Shown here one piece after another: positions 28,296 to 38,565 of a stretch of 64,000 bases of DNA (its first letter is position 1; every line of letters begins with the position of its first letter). Made by a program: the position numbers and the translations under genes. The stretch comes from Neisseria subflava (GTDB lineage: Bacteria > Pseudomonadota > Gammaproteobacteria > Burkholderiales > Neisseriaceae), in assembly GCF_003044935.1 (NCBI RefSeq), contig NZ_POXP01000002.1, positions 310,001 to 374,000 of the forward strand, given 5' to 3'. The notes beneath the pieces are model-generated. The model worked only from the letters and a program-made list of their open reading frames with translations. It ran no database searches and was not told the DNA's origin.

Positions 28296-30698
28296 TCAGA
28301 ATGTCGTACCGAGTTGGAATTGGAAGCGTTGGATTTCGTCGCCTTCTTTTTTCTTAATCGGATAAGCATAACTGAACTTCATCGGACCCAGCGGAGAGAG
28401 CCAAGTCACGGCAGCACCGGCAGAGTAACGCAATTCGTTTTTGAATGTCGATTTGTGCGTAGTGCCTACGCCATACACGTTTTGGAACGCGCCATTGGTG
28501 TAATAAGAATTGCTGCTGCTGTCATTGTAGGTTTTGTCGTCCCACACGCTGCCTGCATCGGCAAACAGGCTCAGACGGACAGTACGCGAGTCTTTAATAC
28601 CCGGCATCGGGAAGAGCAACTCTGCGGAAACGTTGGCTTTTTTGTTACCGCCGTAGCTGATTTTTTCTCCGTATTCGTCATAGACTTTCGGGCCCAGCGT
28701 ACCGCTTTCAAAGCCGCGGACAGAACCTAAGCCGCCGCCGTAGAAGTTTTCAAAGAACGGCATGGTTTTGGTTTTGCCGTAGCCGTTGCCATAACCGACT
28801 TCGCCACCCAGCATCAATGTGAAATCTTTGCTCAACGGGAAGAACCAAGTTTGGTTGTGGGTCAGAGTGTAGTATTGCAGGTCGCTGCCCGGCAAGGCGA
28901 TTTCGCCGTTTACGCCGGTCAGGTAACCGCGGGTCGGCCACAAGGCATTGTCGGTTTTGTTGCGGCCCCAGCCGATGGTACCTTTGTACAACCAGCCTTT
29001 GAAGCTACCCACGCCGCTACCGTCGCCCTTACCGTATTGATTGATAAAGTCGGCATAGCGTTTAGGCGCGCCTTTGTAGGTGTTCACGGTCAAACGCTCT
29101 GCGGCCAAACCGAAGTTCACACGGTCATATTCGGTAACCGGAATACCGATACGCAAACCGCCGCCGAAAGTTGTGGTTTTATATTGTTTCGCGCTGGAAG
29201 AAGCTTTACGCGGGTCGTAAGTCTTACCATAAAGGTCGTAGCCCAAGCTTACGCCGTCAGGTGTGAAGTATGGGTCGGTAAACGACAATGAGCCGTTTAC
29301 TGTGGTTTTACTGCGGGAAGCGCGCAGGGCAACGGATTTACCCGTACCGAACAGGTTGTCTTGAGCCACACCGGCAGACATTACCAAACCGGTATCCTGA
29401 ACCCAACCTGCGCTCAAGTCGAGCGAGCCGGTAGAACGTTCGGTCAGGCTCATGTTCAGGTCAACTTGGTCGGGCGTATTGGCCACAGGAACCGCATCAA
29501 ATTGAACGTTGTCGAAGTAGCCCAACAACTCAACGCGCTCTTTAGAACGTTGCAGTTTGGCAGAGTCGTAAGGCGCTGATTCCATTTGGCGCAACTCGCG
29601 GCGGATGACTTCGTCACGGGTTTTGTTGTTGCCGGTAATGTTGATTTCGTTTACATAGATTTTGCGGCCCGGTTGAACGGTCAGCACAAAATCAACAGTA
29701 TGCGTTTCGGCATTTGGAATCGGTTGGACATTGATTTCGCTGAATGCGTAACCTGCCTGACCCATGCGGTTTTGGATGGCTTCGAGCGAATTGGACATTT
29801 GCGCGCGCTCGTACCATTTGCCCGGCTTCATGGTCAGCAGTTTTTCCAAATCTTCTTTCGGCACTTCCAGCGTATCGCCTTCGATGCGTACATTGCCCCA
29901 ACGGAAGCGGTCGCCTTCGCTGACGGTTACTTTAATGGTTTGCTTGGTTTTGTCTTCGTTGGTTTGGATATCGGTATCCAAAATACGGAAGTTGAAGTAG
30001 CCGTTGTTTTGGTAGTAATTGGTAATTTTTTCCATGTCCTGAGCAAATTTTTGCTCATTGAACTGGTTGCTCTTGGTAATCCAAGTCCACATGCCGCCTT
30101 CGCTCAGGGACATTTGTTTCAGCAGGCGGCGGTCGGAATAAACTTCGTTGCCTTCAAAGGAAATATCGGTAATCTTGGTAGATTTGCCCTCTTCGATGGC
30201 GATATCAATAGATACGCGGTTACGGGCGAGTTTGGTTACAGTCGGAGTGATTTGGACAGACTGTTTGCCTCGGCTCAAATACTCTTCTTTCAAACCGGCA
30301 ACGGCTTGGTTCAGCGTTGCTTGGTTGAAGTATTGGGATTGCGCCAAACCGAAGGCTTCAAGGTTTTTCTTGATGGCATCGTTTTGCAGCATTTTCGCGC
30401 CGGTAATATTGAGCGAGCTGATGGTCGGACGCTCAATCACGGTCAGCAGGACTTGATTGTCCATGGTTTCGACGCGTACGTCGTCAAAGAAACCGGTTGC
30501 ATAGAGTTTTTTGATGATTTCTTCACTGCGTGCATCATTGAAATTATCACCGACTTTAACGGGCAGGTAGTTGAAGACGGTACTCGGCTCGGTGCGTTGC
30601 AGGCCTTCGACGCGGATGTCCTGAATGGTAAAGTCAGCCAATGCCATTGGCGACAGGCTCAATACCATTAAAGCGGAAGCAATCTGGTTCAGTTTCAT
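28296..30698 (-). CDS. bamA: Outer membrane protein assembly factor BamA (Omp85)
   Basis: 800 aa. BamA is the central channel of the Bam complex that inserts beta-barrel proteins. A signal peptide (about 1-21, ending ALA/DFTIQDIRVEGLQR) is followed by five POTRA domains (to about 420) and a 16-strand barrel. The barrel has GSVRGFESGTLGP (the VRGF loop-6 motif) and ends in FQLGTTF with a terminal Phe. Only 3 bases separate it from rseP. Confidence 0.98.
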   Translation of the reverse strand: MKLNQIASALMVLSLSPMALADFTIQDIRVEGLQRTEPSTVFNYLPVKVGDNFNDARSEEIIKKLYATGFFDDVRVETMDNQVLLTVIERPTISSLNITGAKMLQNDAIKKNLEAFGLAQSQYFNQATLNQAVAGLKEEYLSRGKQSVQITPTVTKLARNRVSIDIAIEEGKSTKITDISFEGNEVYSDRRLLKQMSLSEGGMWTWITKSNQFNEQKFAQDMEKITNYYQNNGYFNFRILDTDIQTNEDKTKQTIKVTVSEGDRFRWGNVRIEGDTLEVPKEDLEKLLTMKPGKWYERAQMSNSLEAIQNRMGQAGYAFSEINVQPIPNAETHTVDFVLTVQPGRKIYVNEINITGNNKTRDEVIRRELRQMESAPYDSAKLQRSKERVELLGYFDNVQFDAVPVANTPDQVDLNMSLTERSTGSLDLSAGWVQDTGLVMSAGVAQDNLFGTGKSVALRASRSKTTVNGSLSFTDPYFTPDGVSLGYDLYGKTYDPRKASSSAKQYKTTTFGGGLRIGIPVTEYDRVNFGLAAERLTVNTYKGAPKRYADFINQYGKGDGSGVGSFKGWLYKGTIGWGRNKTDNALWPTRGYLTGVNGEIALPGSDLQYYTLTHNQTWFFPLSKDFTLMLGGEVGYGNGYGKTKTMPFFENFYGGGLGSVRGFESGTLGPKVYDEYGEKISYGGNKKANVSAELLFPMPGIKDSRTVRLSLFADAGSVWDDKTYNDSSSNSYYTNGAFQNVYGVGTTHKSTFKNELRYSAGAAVTWLSPLGPMKFSYAYPIKKKEGDEIQRFQFQLGTTF

Positions 30699-30701
30699 AA
30701 A

Positions 30702-32042
30702 TTATCCAAACAAACGGTTGATGTCATTAAAGAAAGCCACAGCCATCATCAAAAGCATGGCTGCCAGTCCGAAGCGCAGGCCGACTGCCTGTATGCGCTC
30801 GCTCAAAGGCTTTCCGCGTATCCATTCGGCGGTATAGAAAACCAAATGTCCGCCGTCTAAAACGGGTATGGGCAAAAGGTTCAACACGCCTAAGCTGATG
30901 CTGACCAAGGCCAGAAATTCGAGGTAGCTCTGCAATCCGAGTTTGGCGGACTGTCCGGCGACATCGGCAATGGTCAGGGGACCGGAAATATGGTTCAAAG
31001 AGGCATTGCCTGTAACCAGTTTTCCGAAAAATTTGAGGGTCGTCCACGAATAGTTGACGGTTTTGTTCCAACCCAATTCAAAGGCTTGGGCAACGGAAGG
31101 CGTATAACGGTAGCGGATGGTTTTATCCCACTCTTTATCCGCCTGAGCGGCAAGCCCTGCTCTACCCACCAGCACGCCTGCCGACTGCTCGACGCTGTCC
31201 GGTCGGATAGCGGTCGCCAGTATTTTGCCGTCGCGCTCGTAAGTCAGCTCGATTCGTTTACCGGGGCTGGCGCGGAAGAGTTCCGTCCATGCCTGCCAGC
31301 TCTCGATGGGCTTCCCATCGGCGGTCAGCAGTTTGTCGTTTTCCTTCAAACCTGCTTTTTCGGCCGGACTATTGGCCAAGACTTTGCCGATGCGGTTAGT
31401 AATTCTAAAAGGCAAAAGGCCGATGTTGCCTTGGCTTTTCGCAACTTTACCTGCTTCAGGCGTGCCGGCGGCATCAATTATGCGGATGGCTTGGGTATTT
31501 GAGGCCGTCTGAACAGCAACTTTTACAGGGCCGGCTTCAAGGTTCAGCACCATCTCGGTTTGCGCATCACTCCAGTCTTTTACGGAGATTCCGTTGACCG
31601 ATACAATCTTATCGCCTGCCTGAAAACCTGCTTTGGCGGCAATACTGCTAGGCTCAACCATGCCGACATAGGGGCGCAACTCAGTTACGCCGAAGGAAAA
31701 GCTCAAACCATAAAGCAAAACGGCCAAAATCAAATTGGTCAAAGGGCCGGCGGCGACAATGGCGATGCGCTTGGCCGGATGCTGCTTGTCAAAGGCGTAC
31801 GGCAAATCTGCCTCTGCCACCTCTCCTTCGCGCGTATCGACCATTTTAACGTAACCGCCCAGCGGAATCGGGGCAAGACACCACTCGGTATCGCCGCGTT
31901 TTCGGGTGAAAAAGGGCTTACCAAAGCCGACGGAAAAGCGCACGACTTTAACGCCGCACCAGTGGGCAACAATATAGTGTCCGAACTCATGCAGGCTGAC
32001 CAAAATCAGAATGGCGACGATAAAGGCTAAAAAGGTTTGCAA
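30702..32042 (-). CDS. rseP: RIP metalloprotease RseP
   Basis: 446 aa site-2 protease. The zinc motif HEFGH (residues 18-22, Glu19 catalytic) lies in the first membrane helix and LDG in PVLDGGHL near the C terminus. Two PDZ domains lie between (about 110-290). The start codon is TTG at 32042: GGGGGA lies 5 bases before it and no ATG fits better. The family cleaves anti-sigma factors and remnant signal peptides. One DUS encodes VQTASN near residue 180. Confidence 0.95.
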   Translation of the reverse strand: MQTFLAFIVAILILVSLHEFGHYIVAHWCGVKVVRFSVGFGKPFFTRKRGDTEWCLAPIPLGGYVKMVDTREGEVAEADLPYAFDKQHPAKRIAIVAAGPLTNLILAVLLYGLSFSFGVTELRPYVGMVEPSSIAAKAGFQAGDKIVSVNGISVKDWSDAQTEMVLNLEAGPVKVAVQTASNTQAIRIIDAAGTPEAGKVAKSQGNIGLLPFRITNRIGKVLANSPAEKAGLKENDKLLTADGKPIESWQAWTELFRASPGKRIELTYERDGKILATAIRPDSVEQSAGVLVGRAGLAAQADKEWDKTIRYRYTPSVAQAFELGWNKTVNYSWTTLKFFGKLVTGNASLNHISGPLTIADVAGQSAKLGLQSYLEFLALVSISLGVLNLLPIPVLDGGHLVFYTAEWIRGKPLSERIQAVGLRFGLAAMLLMMAVAFFNDINRLFG

Positions 32043-32080
32043 AAAAATCCCCCTGAGTGGAATGTGATAATCAACGGATA

Positions 32081-32163
32081 AGGCCGTCTGAAAACCGATT
32101 ATAAAGGCAGTTGTTCCATTTTGTCTGCCTAAATGCCAAGCGGTTGACGTTTCAGACGGCCTG
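32081..32163 (-). repeat. Widely spaced inverted DUS pair between dxr and rseP
   Basis: AAGGCCGTCTGAAAAC and GTTTCAGACGGCCT are about 55 bases apart. No T tract follows, so I do not call it a terminator. Confidence 0.5.
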
Positions 32164-32174
32164 TCATTGAAGCT

Positions 32175-33356
32175 TTATTGTTTGCCGATAAAGGCTTCTG
32201 CCTGTCTACGTGTTTGCGCGTCTTGCGCCAGCAGGCCTTCGATATCGTGACGGCCGTCTGAAAAATTTTGGGCAAGGCAGTGGGCAACGACTTTGGCAAT
32301 ATCGGTAAACTTGATGCGTTTATCTAAAAAAGCGGCCACGGCAACTTCGTTGGCGGCGTTCAGCACGCAAGGCGCGGCGCCGCCTGCATTCATGGCCTGA
32401 TAGGCAAGTTTCAGGCATGGAAAACGGTCAAAGTCAGGTTTTTGGAAGGTCAATGCGGACAATGCGCCGAAATCCAGCTCGCCCACGCCAGAGTCGATAC
32501 GTTCGGGCAGGCCCAAGCAATAAGCAATCGGCGTACGCATATCGGGATTACCCAACTGCGCCAATACCGAACCATCGCGATAACGCACCATGCTGTGTAT
32601 CACGGATTGTGGATGGATGACGACTTCCAGTTTTTCCGGCGGACAGTTAAACAACCAATGCGCCTCAATCAACTCCAAGCCCTTATTCATCATTGATGCG
32701 GAATCGACGGAAATCTTGCGGCCCATGCTCCAATTCGGATGCTTGACCGCCTGTTCGGGCGTAATGCTGTCAAATGTACTTAAATCAGTGTTAAGGAAAG
32801 GACCGCCCGATGCAGTCAGGATAATCGAATTGATACCGTGCTCATTTAGACGGCCTGTGTAATCCCTTGGCAATACTTGGAAGATGGCATTGTGTTCACT
32901 GTCAATCGGCAAGACGGTAGCGCCGTTTTGACGGGCGGTTTCCATAAACAATGCACCGGAAACCACCAGTGTTTCTTTGTTTGCCAGATAAATGGTTTTG
33001 CCTTTTTTAGCGGCGGCCAAAGCCGACGGCAAGCCGGCCGCGCCGACAATGGCACACATTACGCCGCTGACTTCATCGGCAGAGGCGACATCAATCAGGG
33101 CTTGAGAACCATATAAAACCTGCGTACTGATGCCTTCTTGCTTGAGTTTCTTTTCCAGCTCGGCCGCATGGCCGGCATCGCCGATAACGGCATATTCCGG
33201 ACGGAACTGTTTGCATTGCGCCGCCAGCTTGTCCACCTGCCTATGCCCTGCCAGCGCGAACACGCGGAATTTTTCGGGATGGCGGGAAACAACGTCTAAA
33301 GTGCTTTCGCCTATGCTGCCGGTACTGCCTAATATGGTCAGAACTTGTTGTGTCAT
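32175..33356 (-). CDS. dxr: 1-deoxy-D-xylulose 5-phosphate reductoisomerase
   Basis: 393 aa from the ATG at 33356. Dxr makes MEP for isoprenoids, including the UppS substrate. The NADPH loop is [15 protein letters not shown]. The metal-binding Asp152 and Glu154 are in [11 protein letters not shown], and [19 protein letters not shown] is also conserved. A DUS encodes [11 protein letters not shown] near the end. The frame is open 23 codons upstream, without Dxr similarity. Confidence 0.95.
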   Translation of the reverse strand: MTQQVLTILGSTGSIGESTLDVVSRHPEKFRVFALAGHRQVDKLAAQCKQFRPEYAVIGDAGHAAELEKKLKQEGISTQVLYGSQALIDVASADEVSGVMCAIVGAAGLPSALAAAKKGKTIYLANKETLVVSGALFMETARQNGATVLPIDSEHNAIFQVLPRDYTGRLNEHGINSIILTASGGPFLNTDLSTFDSITPEQAVKHPNWSMGRKISVDSASMMNKGLELIEAHWLFNCPPEKLEVVIHPQSVIHSMVRYRDGSVLAQLGNPDMRTPIAYCLGLPERIDSGVGELDFGALSALTFQKPDFDRFPCLKLAYQAMNAGGAAPCVLNAANEVAVAAFLDKRIKFTDIAKVVAHCLAQNFSDGRHDIEGLLAQDAQTRRQAEAFIGKQ

Positions 33357-33426
33357 GGTGTGTTCTTTGTGTGCTGTGCAAACGGTATTCATTGTGTTTG
33401 AAATAGATTTCTTTGCCGTTTCCAAT

Positions 33427-33471
33427 TTTCAGACGGCCTTTTACCTCCCGGCTAAACAGGCCGTCTGAAAG
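33427..33471 (-). terminator. Inverted DUS pair between the SIMPL gene and dxr
   Basis: TTTTCAGACGGCCT and AGGCCGTCTGAAAG around a 17-base loop. It begins 2 bases after the SIMPL gene stop. Confidence 0.55.
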
Positions 33472-33473
33472 AA

Positions 33474-34223
33474 TTACTCAATGCCGTATTCGATGGTAAC
33501 AACCAGTCGGACTTGTTTGCCGACGGTACTTTTATCGTAAGAACCGCCGTATTCGTCATCCTCGCTGCTGCCGGTGTCGGCATAGATGTTGAACGATCCT
33601 TGCGAAGCAGAACGCATGGCGCCCACTTTGCCACCGCCGGTTTTGGCAAATTCGGCCGCGCGTTTCTGCGCATCCTCAGTCGCCTGCGTAATCAAATCGC
33701 GTTTGATGGTTTCCAAATTGCCCAGCAAATATTGCGGATTGTCGAAGCGGATAAATTCGTTTTGCGCACGGAAATTCAAAATGGCGCGCTGGGCGGCTTG
33801 GATTTTGTCCAGTTTTTTGGTGTTGACCACAATATTGAGGTCGCCGTCGTAGCCGTTGGGCGTGCGGGTTACGTTGCCCAGTTCGTCTCGGGTTTCATTG
33901 AAAACGCGCGACACTTCGGGCAGGCCCACTTTCATTTCAGCCGCCGCAAAGCCTTGCTCACCCAAAAACTTAGACAGCTTCTTGCGTCTTGCCGTCAGCA
34001 AATCCAAAACTTCCTGATAGCTCTCGCCGTGCGCATTTACGCCCGTATTCCACGTCGCGCTGTCGGATTGGAAGTTTTTCTCCGCCAAACCTTTTACGGT
34101 AATCGTCCCCGGCTGACGCAGATTCTTAAACTGCACACCCAAAATAAACGCCGCAGCCATCAATCCCAGTGCCAACAATACGCCCAAGATTGATAAAGAT
34201 GAAATCTGTTTTTGTTCGGACAT
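33474..34223 (-). CDS. SIMPL-domain (DUF541) membrane-anchored protein
   Basis: 249 aa from the ATG at 34223, preceded by GAGGAAGCTGATT. One N-terminal membrane anchor (about 12-33) is followed by a periplasmic SIMPL domain starting ITVKGLAEKNFQSDSATW and ending VRLVVTIEYGIE. The family's function is poorly known; some members are linked to OMP quality or oxidative stress. It lies between cdsA and dxr, where the usual betaproteobacterial envelope cluster has no gene. Confidence 0.85.
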   Translation of the reverse strand: MSEQKQISSLSILGVLLALGLMAAAFILGVQFKNLRQPGTITVKGLAEKNFQSDSATWNTGVNAHGESYQEVLDLLTARRKKLSKFLGEQGFAAAEMKVGLPEVSRVFNETRDELGNVTRTPNGYDGDLNIVVNTKKLDKIQAAQRAILNFRAQNEFIRFDNPQYLLGNLETIKRDLITQATEDAQKRAAEFAKTGGGKVGAMRSASQGSFNIYADTGSSEDDEYGGSYDKSTVGKQVRLVVTIEYGIE

Positions 34224-34256
34224 AATCAGCTTCCTCAACCACGTCAGACAGGCGGT

Positions 34257-35051
34257 TTAAAACAAATATACAAAGGCGGCATAAATGCTGATAACGGCAA
34301 TCAGGCTGTCCACACGGTCGAACACGCCGCCGTGTCCCGGCAACAGATTACTGCTGTCTTTGATACCAGCCGCACGTTTGAGCCAGCTTTCCAGCAAATC
34401 GCCGCACACGCTGACAATGGTCAGAATCAAGCCGATCAAAATAGTTTTTAACCAACCGGCTTCAAAAGCCAGCCAACCGGCTTTCCATACGATGGTCATG
34501 TACACGGCAACGCATAATGCGCCGCCGATCGCACCTTCCCAGCTTTTACCCGGGCTGATGGTCGGCGCAATTTTGCGCTTGCCAAACGACTTGCCGCAGA
34601 AATACGCGCCAATATCGGCCACCCAAACCAAACCCATAATTGCCAATAAAGACAGCGCGTCTTCAGGCTGAGGGCGCAGGTAAACCAGTGCGAACCAAAA
34701 CGGCATCACCAACAACCAACCGACCGTGTAAGCCTGCCAGCCGCCGTTCAACTTCCATTTCGCCTTCAGCCACCAAGGCATGACAATCAGCCAAAACGCC
34801 AATACGACATACCAAACCAAATCAGGCAACTGCCAACCGCCGGCATAGGCAATCACGCCAAACACCAGCGTTGAAGCCAAATAATGATTGATTTTCAGCT
34901 TGTCCAAGCCGCTCATGCGGGCATATTCCCACAAAGTCAGCATGGCAATCAGGCCGCAAAACGCCGCCCACAGCCACATAGGTGCATAAAATAGCATACC
35001 CAGCATCAGCGGCAAGAGCCACAGCGCCGTCAAAATCCGTTGTTTCAACAT
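34257..35051 (-). CDS. cdsA: Phosphatidate cytidylyltransferase
   Basis: 264 aa, about eight membrane segments. CdsA makes CDP-diacylglycerol for phospholipids. The signature is near the C terminus: SVCGDLLESWLKRAAGIKDS, then LLPGHGGVFDRVDSL. I use the ATG at 35051. A TTG at 35060 overlapping the uppS stop is the alternative. GGGGTTGAGAACT lies before the ATG inside the uppS end. Confidence 0.95.
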   Translation of the reverse strand: MLKQRILTALWLLPLMLGMLFYAPMWLWAAFCGLIAMLTLWEYARMSGLDKLKINHYLASTLVFGVIAYAGGWQLPDLVWYVVLAFWLIVMPWWLKAKWKLNGGWQAYTVGWLLVMPFWFALVYLRPQPEDALSLLAIMGLVWVADIGAYFCGKSFGKRKIAPTISPGKSWEGAIGGALCVAVYMTIVWKAGWLAFEAGWLKTILIGLILTIVSVCGDLLESWLKRAAGIKDSSNLLPGHGGVFDRVDSLIAVISIYAAFVYLF

Positions 35052-35056
35052 AGTTC

Positions 35057-35803
35057 TCAACCCCGTTGCTGCTCAACCGGCAGCTGTTCGGAAGTCCGCC
35101 CGAAGCGGCGCTCCCGTTTTTGGAACGAAGCAATCGCCTCGTTCAGCGATTTCTCATTAAAATCAGGCCACAGCGTATCCGTAAAATACAATTCCGCGTA
35201 CGCCATCTGCCACAGCAGGAAATTACTGATGCGCGTCTCGCCGCCGGTGCGGATAAACAAATCCGGCTCGGGTGCATCGCCCAACATCAAATAACGCGAC
35301 AACGCCTCTTCCGTAATCTCAGTTGCACCCTCGGCAATCAACTGATTTGCCGCCTGCAAAATATCCCAGCGGCCGCCATAATCGGCGGCAATGCTCAAAG
35401 TCAAACCGGTATTGTTTGCCGTCAACGCCTCTGCCGCCTCAATCCCCTTCAGGATTTCAGCATTAAACCGCTCACGGCTGCCGATGACTCTCAAGCGCAT
35501 ATTGTTATCGTGCAAACGGCGCACCTGCTTTTGCAAAGCCTGCAAAAACAGCCCCATCAGAAAAGAAACCTCTTCCTCGGGGCGTCGCCAGTTTTCAGTC
35601 GAAAAAGCAAACACGGTCAAATACCGCACACCCAGTTCAGCACAATGCTTCACCATGTTCTCCAGCGCATCCAAGCCGCGCTTATGCCCCATCACACGGG
35701 GAAGAAAACGCTTCTTTGCCCAACGTCCGTTGCCGTCCATAATCACAGCAATATGTCGGGGGATGGCAGAGTGTTCCAAAATCGTCTGCGTACTGCTTTT
35801 CAT
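35057..35803 (-). CDS. uppS: Isoprenyl (undecaprenyl) diphosphate synthase
   Basis: 248 aa cis-prenyltransferase. It makes the C55 carrier lipid used for peptidoglycan and O-linked glycans. Asp23 in IAVIMDGNGRWAKKR is the magnesium-binding catalytic residue. FAFSTENWRRP and the C-terminal PEPDLFIRTGGETRISNFLLWQ are the other conserved regions. GAAAGGCAGAC precedes the ATG. It abuts cdsA. Confidence 0.97.
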   Translation of the reverse strand: MKSSTQTILEHSAIPRHIAVIMDGNGRWAKKRFLPRVMGHKRGLDALENMVKHCAELGVRYLTVFAFSTENWRRPEEEVSFLMGLFLQALQKQVRRLHDNNMRLRVIGSRERFNAEILKGIEAAEALTANNTGLTLSIAADYGGRWDILQAANQLIAEGATEITEEALSRYLMLGDAPEPDLFIRTGGETRISNFLLWQMAYAELYFTDTLWPDFNEKSLNEAIASFQKRERRFGRTSEQLPVEQQRG

Positions 35804-35860
35804 GTCTGCCTTTCAGGGAGCAAACCGTCCAAAGGCCGTCTGAACGGTTTGCACACAGAA

Positions 35861-36418
35861 TTAAATCGCCATCAAATCTTCTTCTTTGGCAGCCAAGAGC
35901 TTGTCTGCCTCAGCAATGTATTTGTCGGTCAACTTCTGAACCGCTTCCTCGCCACGACGTGCTTCATCTTCAGAAATCTCTTTGTCTTTCAACAGTTTTT
36001 TGATGTGGTCGTTTGCATCACGGCGTACATTGCGGATAGACACACGGCCTTCTTCTGCCTCACCGCGTACCACTTTAATCAAATCTTTACGGCGTTCCTC
36101 AGTCAACATAGGCATAGGGACACGGATCAAATCGCCGACAGAAGCAGGGTTCAGGCCCAAGTTGGAATCACGGATCGCTTTCTCGACTTTTGCAGCCATA
36201 TTGCTCTCGAACGGTTTCACACCAATCGTACGCGCATCCAAAAGCGTTACGTTTGCCACTTGGCTCACAGGCACCATGCTGCCCCAGTATTCCACTTCCA
36301 CTTGGTCAAGCAGGCCGGTATGCGCACGGCCGGTACGCACCTTAGCCAAGTTTTCTTTCAACACTTCCAGAGAACGCTGCATTTTGCCTTCAGCTGTCTT
36401 TTGAATATCATTAATCAT
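35861..36418 (-). CDS. frr: Ribosome recycling factor
   Basis: 185 aa, the usual length. With EF-G it splits post-termination ribosomes. The three-helix domain I and domain II are complete: [66 protein letters not shown]. It opens the frr-uppS-cdsA cluster and is 57 bases from uppS with one DUS in the gap. Confidence 0.98.
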   Translation of the reverse strand: MINDIQKTAEGKMQRSLEVLKENLAKVRTGRAHTGLLDQVEVEYWGSMVPVSQVANVTLLDARTIGVKPFESNMAAKVEKAIRDSNLGLNPASVGDLIRVPMPMLTEERRKDLIKVVRGEAEEGRVSIRNVRRDANDHIKKLLKDKEISEDEARRGEEAVQKLTDKYIAEADKLLAAKEEDLMAI

Positions 36419-36546
36419 CTTATACTTTCAATTTCATAGGAATAAAACAGGATTAACCGAGAATAGTACCGTTAAACCGCCCTCACGACAAGGCTTTACG
36501 CCCCAACAGCCTTGTTTTCTAATCGATATTTAACATCAAACAAAAT

Positions 36547-36579
36547 AAAGGCCGTCTGAAAATCTTTCAGACAGCCTTT
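36547..36579 (-). terminator. DUS hairpin with one mutated arm downstream of the DUF2818 gene
   Basis: AAGGCCGTCTGAAA-TC-TTTCAGACAGCCTT: the second arm has G-to-A in the core, so one copy is no longer a DUS while the stem stays mostly paired. Confidence 0.65.
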
Positions 36580-36593
36580 CCCTTATTCAAATC

Positions 36594-36893
36594 CTACTCT
36601 CTATTCCGCTCATTCCAAAAGTAACGCCATACGAAGCATGGGAAGGCAAAAATCAGGTAGAGGCAGACAACGGTCGCGTAAAACTCCCAGTCTTGGGCAT
36701 GTACGGCTCCGGCGCGTGATTCAAGGATATAGGCGAGAATCGCGGTAAGTAGGAAGCCTGCCAGCAATTCGATCAAGTGATGGCCGATGTGTTTGCGTTT
36801 CAGGGTGATGATGCCGAAGAATTTGGTGGTAATAAATGGTGCGTTGGCAAAGATAAGTGCCAACAGCAAAAGAATGTACATGGATGCGGTCAT
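36594..36893 (-). CDS. DUF2818 family small membrane protein
   Basis: 99 aa with three predicted membrane segments (about 3-22, 40-60, 75-92). It matches the betaproteobacterial DUF2818 family, which commonly sits right after nuoN. That placement suggests a link with complex I assembly or quinone chemistry, but the function is unknown. AAAG precedes the ATG. It lies 220 bases behind nuoN with palindromes in the gap, so separate expression is possible. Confidence 0.8.
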   Translation of the reverse strand: MTASMYILLLLALIFANAPFITTKFFGIITLKRKHIGHHLIELLAGFLLTAILAYILESRAGAVHAQDWEFYATVVCLYLIFAFPCFVWRYFWNERNRE

Positions 36894-36930
36894 GATGGTC
36901 TTTCTATTTTCAGACGGCCTGTGTGTGATT

Positions 36931-36960
36931 TTAACATGTTAAATGGGCATTCTTGCCCAT
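36931..36960. repeat. Two adjoining palindromes between nuoN and the DUF2818 gene
   Basis: TTAACATGTTAA (36931-36942, perfect 12-mer) directly followed by ATGGGCA-TTCT-TGCCCAT (36943-36960). They lie about 40 bases before the DUF2818 start and could be an operator and a hairpin. Confidence 0.4.
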
Positions 36961-37113
36961 CATTATCCGTGGAATATTCAATATCTTGATGATACCTGCT
37001 AGATGATTGTTCAAAGGATTGAGGCCGTCTGAACTTTGGGTATATTTCACCCGAATGCGAATCCTAACAAAAACGGCGACTTTGGAACAGCCGCCGTTGG
37101 TTTTGTTTGAAGC

Positions 37114-38556
37114 TTACAGGGTATTTATCAATGCTTTGGCACACCAGTCGATAACGGTTTGCGGCATGATACCCCACAGGAGCAGCAAGAAGGCATTGAC
37201 CGTCAGAACAAATTTAGCGGCATAGTTACTGCCGACCGGCTGGTCATGGTCAGGCGCATCGAAGTAGATGACTTTGACCACGCGCAGGTAGTAGAACGCA
37301 CCAATCAGCGACATGATGACGGCAAATACGGACAACCAAACATGGCCTTGTTTCAAGAGTGCCATAATTACGCCGAATTTGGCGTAAAAACCCATCAGCG
37401 GTGGAATACCCGCCATGGAGAACATAGACAGCAACATCAGGAAGGCAAACCATGCATGGCGTTGGTTAAGGCCTGCGAGGTCTTTGATGTTTTCACATTC
37501 AATGTCTTTGGTGGACAATACCATCAAAACGCCGAAGCTGACTGCCGCCATCAAAGCATAGGTAATGGCGTAATACAAACCTGCAGTAAAGCCGACTGCG
37601 CCTGCCATAAACGCCAACAGGATAAAACCCATGTGCGATACGGTAGAATAGGCAAGCATACGTTTGATATTGGTTTGCATGATGGCGGCAAGGTTACCGA
37701 CCACCAAAGAAGCAACGGCAAGGATGGCCAACATCGGCGCCCAGTCTGAATGTATGGTACCCATACCGGTAACAAGGATACGGAACGCAAAGACGACAGC
37801 GGCAATTTTCGGAGCCGTACCCACAAAGGCGGTAACAGAGGTTGGCGCGCCATCGTACACATCGGGTACCCACATATGGAATGGCACCGCACCCAATTTA
37901 AATGCAATGGCGACCACAATAAACACCATACCCAATTTCAACAACCATTCATTGGCCTGCTCATTGAAAGCAGAAGCCAAGACGGAAGCAAAATCAAGAG
38001 AACCGGTGGCGCCATAAACCATGGAAATACCATAAAGCAGCAAGCCGGAGGCCAACGCGCCCAATACGAAGTATTTCAGTGCGGCCTCGGCAGAGCGGCC
38101 GGAATCGCGGCGCAGGGCAATCATGGCGTACAGCGACAAAGACAACAATTCCAAACCGATATACGCAGTCAGGAAATGTGCCGAGCTGACCATGACGCTC
38201 ATACCCAACAGGGCAAACAATGACAGGGTGTAAAACTCGCCTTTAAAGATTTGGCGGTCTTCGTTGTACGGTTTACTGTAAATAAACAGACCAAACGTCA
38301 GTGCATACAGCACCAGTTTTGCCAAACGGGACATGCCGTCTGCAATATACATACCGTGAAAGGCATCGACACTGCCCTGCTCCCATACCGCCAATTGGGT
38401 GATGGTCACGATGATGACCGTTCCCAAACTCATCAGATGGGTCAGATAGCGGTTTTTATCGCAAATCCACAAGTCTGCCAGCAATACGACACCCAATAGC
38501 GCAAGCAGCACGATTTCGGGCATGGCGGGCATTAAATTCAAATCAGACCAGTTCAT
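37114..38556 (-). CDS. nuoN: NADH-quinone oxidoreductase subunit N
   Basis: 480 aa, about 14 membrane helices, antiporter-like subunit. The proton-path residues fall in blocks such as LLSLSLYAMIALRR and KLGAVPFHMWVPDVYDGAP (conserved Lys and Pro). It ends the nuo operon, 9 bases after nuoM. GAGGTGTGTAA precedes the ATG. Confidence 0.97.
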   Translation of the reverse strand: MNWSDLNLMPAMPEIVLLALLGVVLLADLWICDKNRYLTHLMSLGTVIIVTITQLAVWEQGSVDAFHGMYIADGMSRLAKLVLYALTFGLFIYSKPYNEDRQIFKGEFYTLSLFALLGMSVMVSSAHFLTAYIGLELLSLSLYAMIALRRDSGRSAEAALKYFVLGALASGLLLYGISMVYGATGSLDFASVLASAFNEQANEWLLKLGMVFIVVAIAFKLGAVPFHMWVPDVYDGAPTSVTAFVGTAPKIAAVVFAFRILVTGMGTIHSDWAPMLAILAVASLVVGNLAAIMQTNIKRMLAYSTVSHMGFILLAFMAGAVGFTAGLYYAITYALMAAVSFGVLMVLSTKDIECENIKDLAGLNQRHAWFAFLMLLSMFSMAGIPPLMGFYAKFGVIMALLKQGHVWLSVFAVIMSLIGAFYYLRVVKVIYFDAPDHDQPVGSNYAAKFVLTVNAFLLLLWGIMPQTVIDWCAKALINTL

Positions 38557-38565
38557 TTACACACC

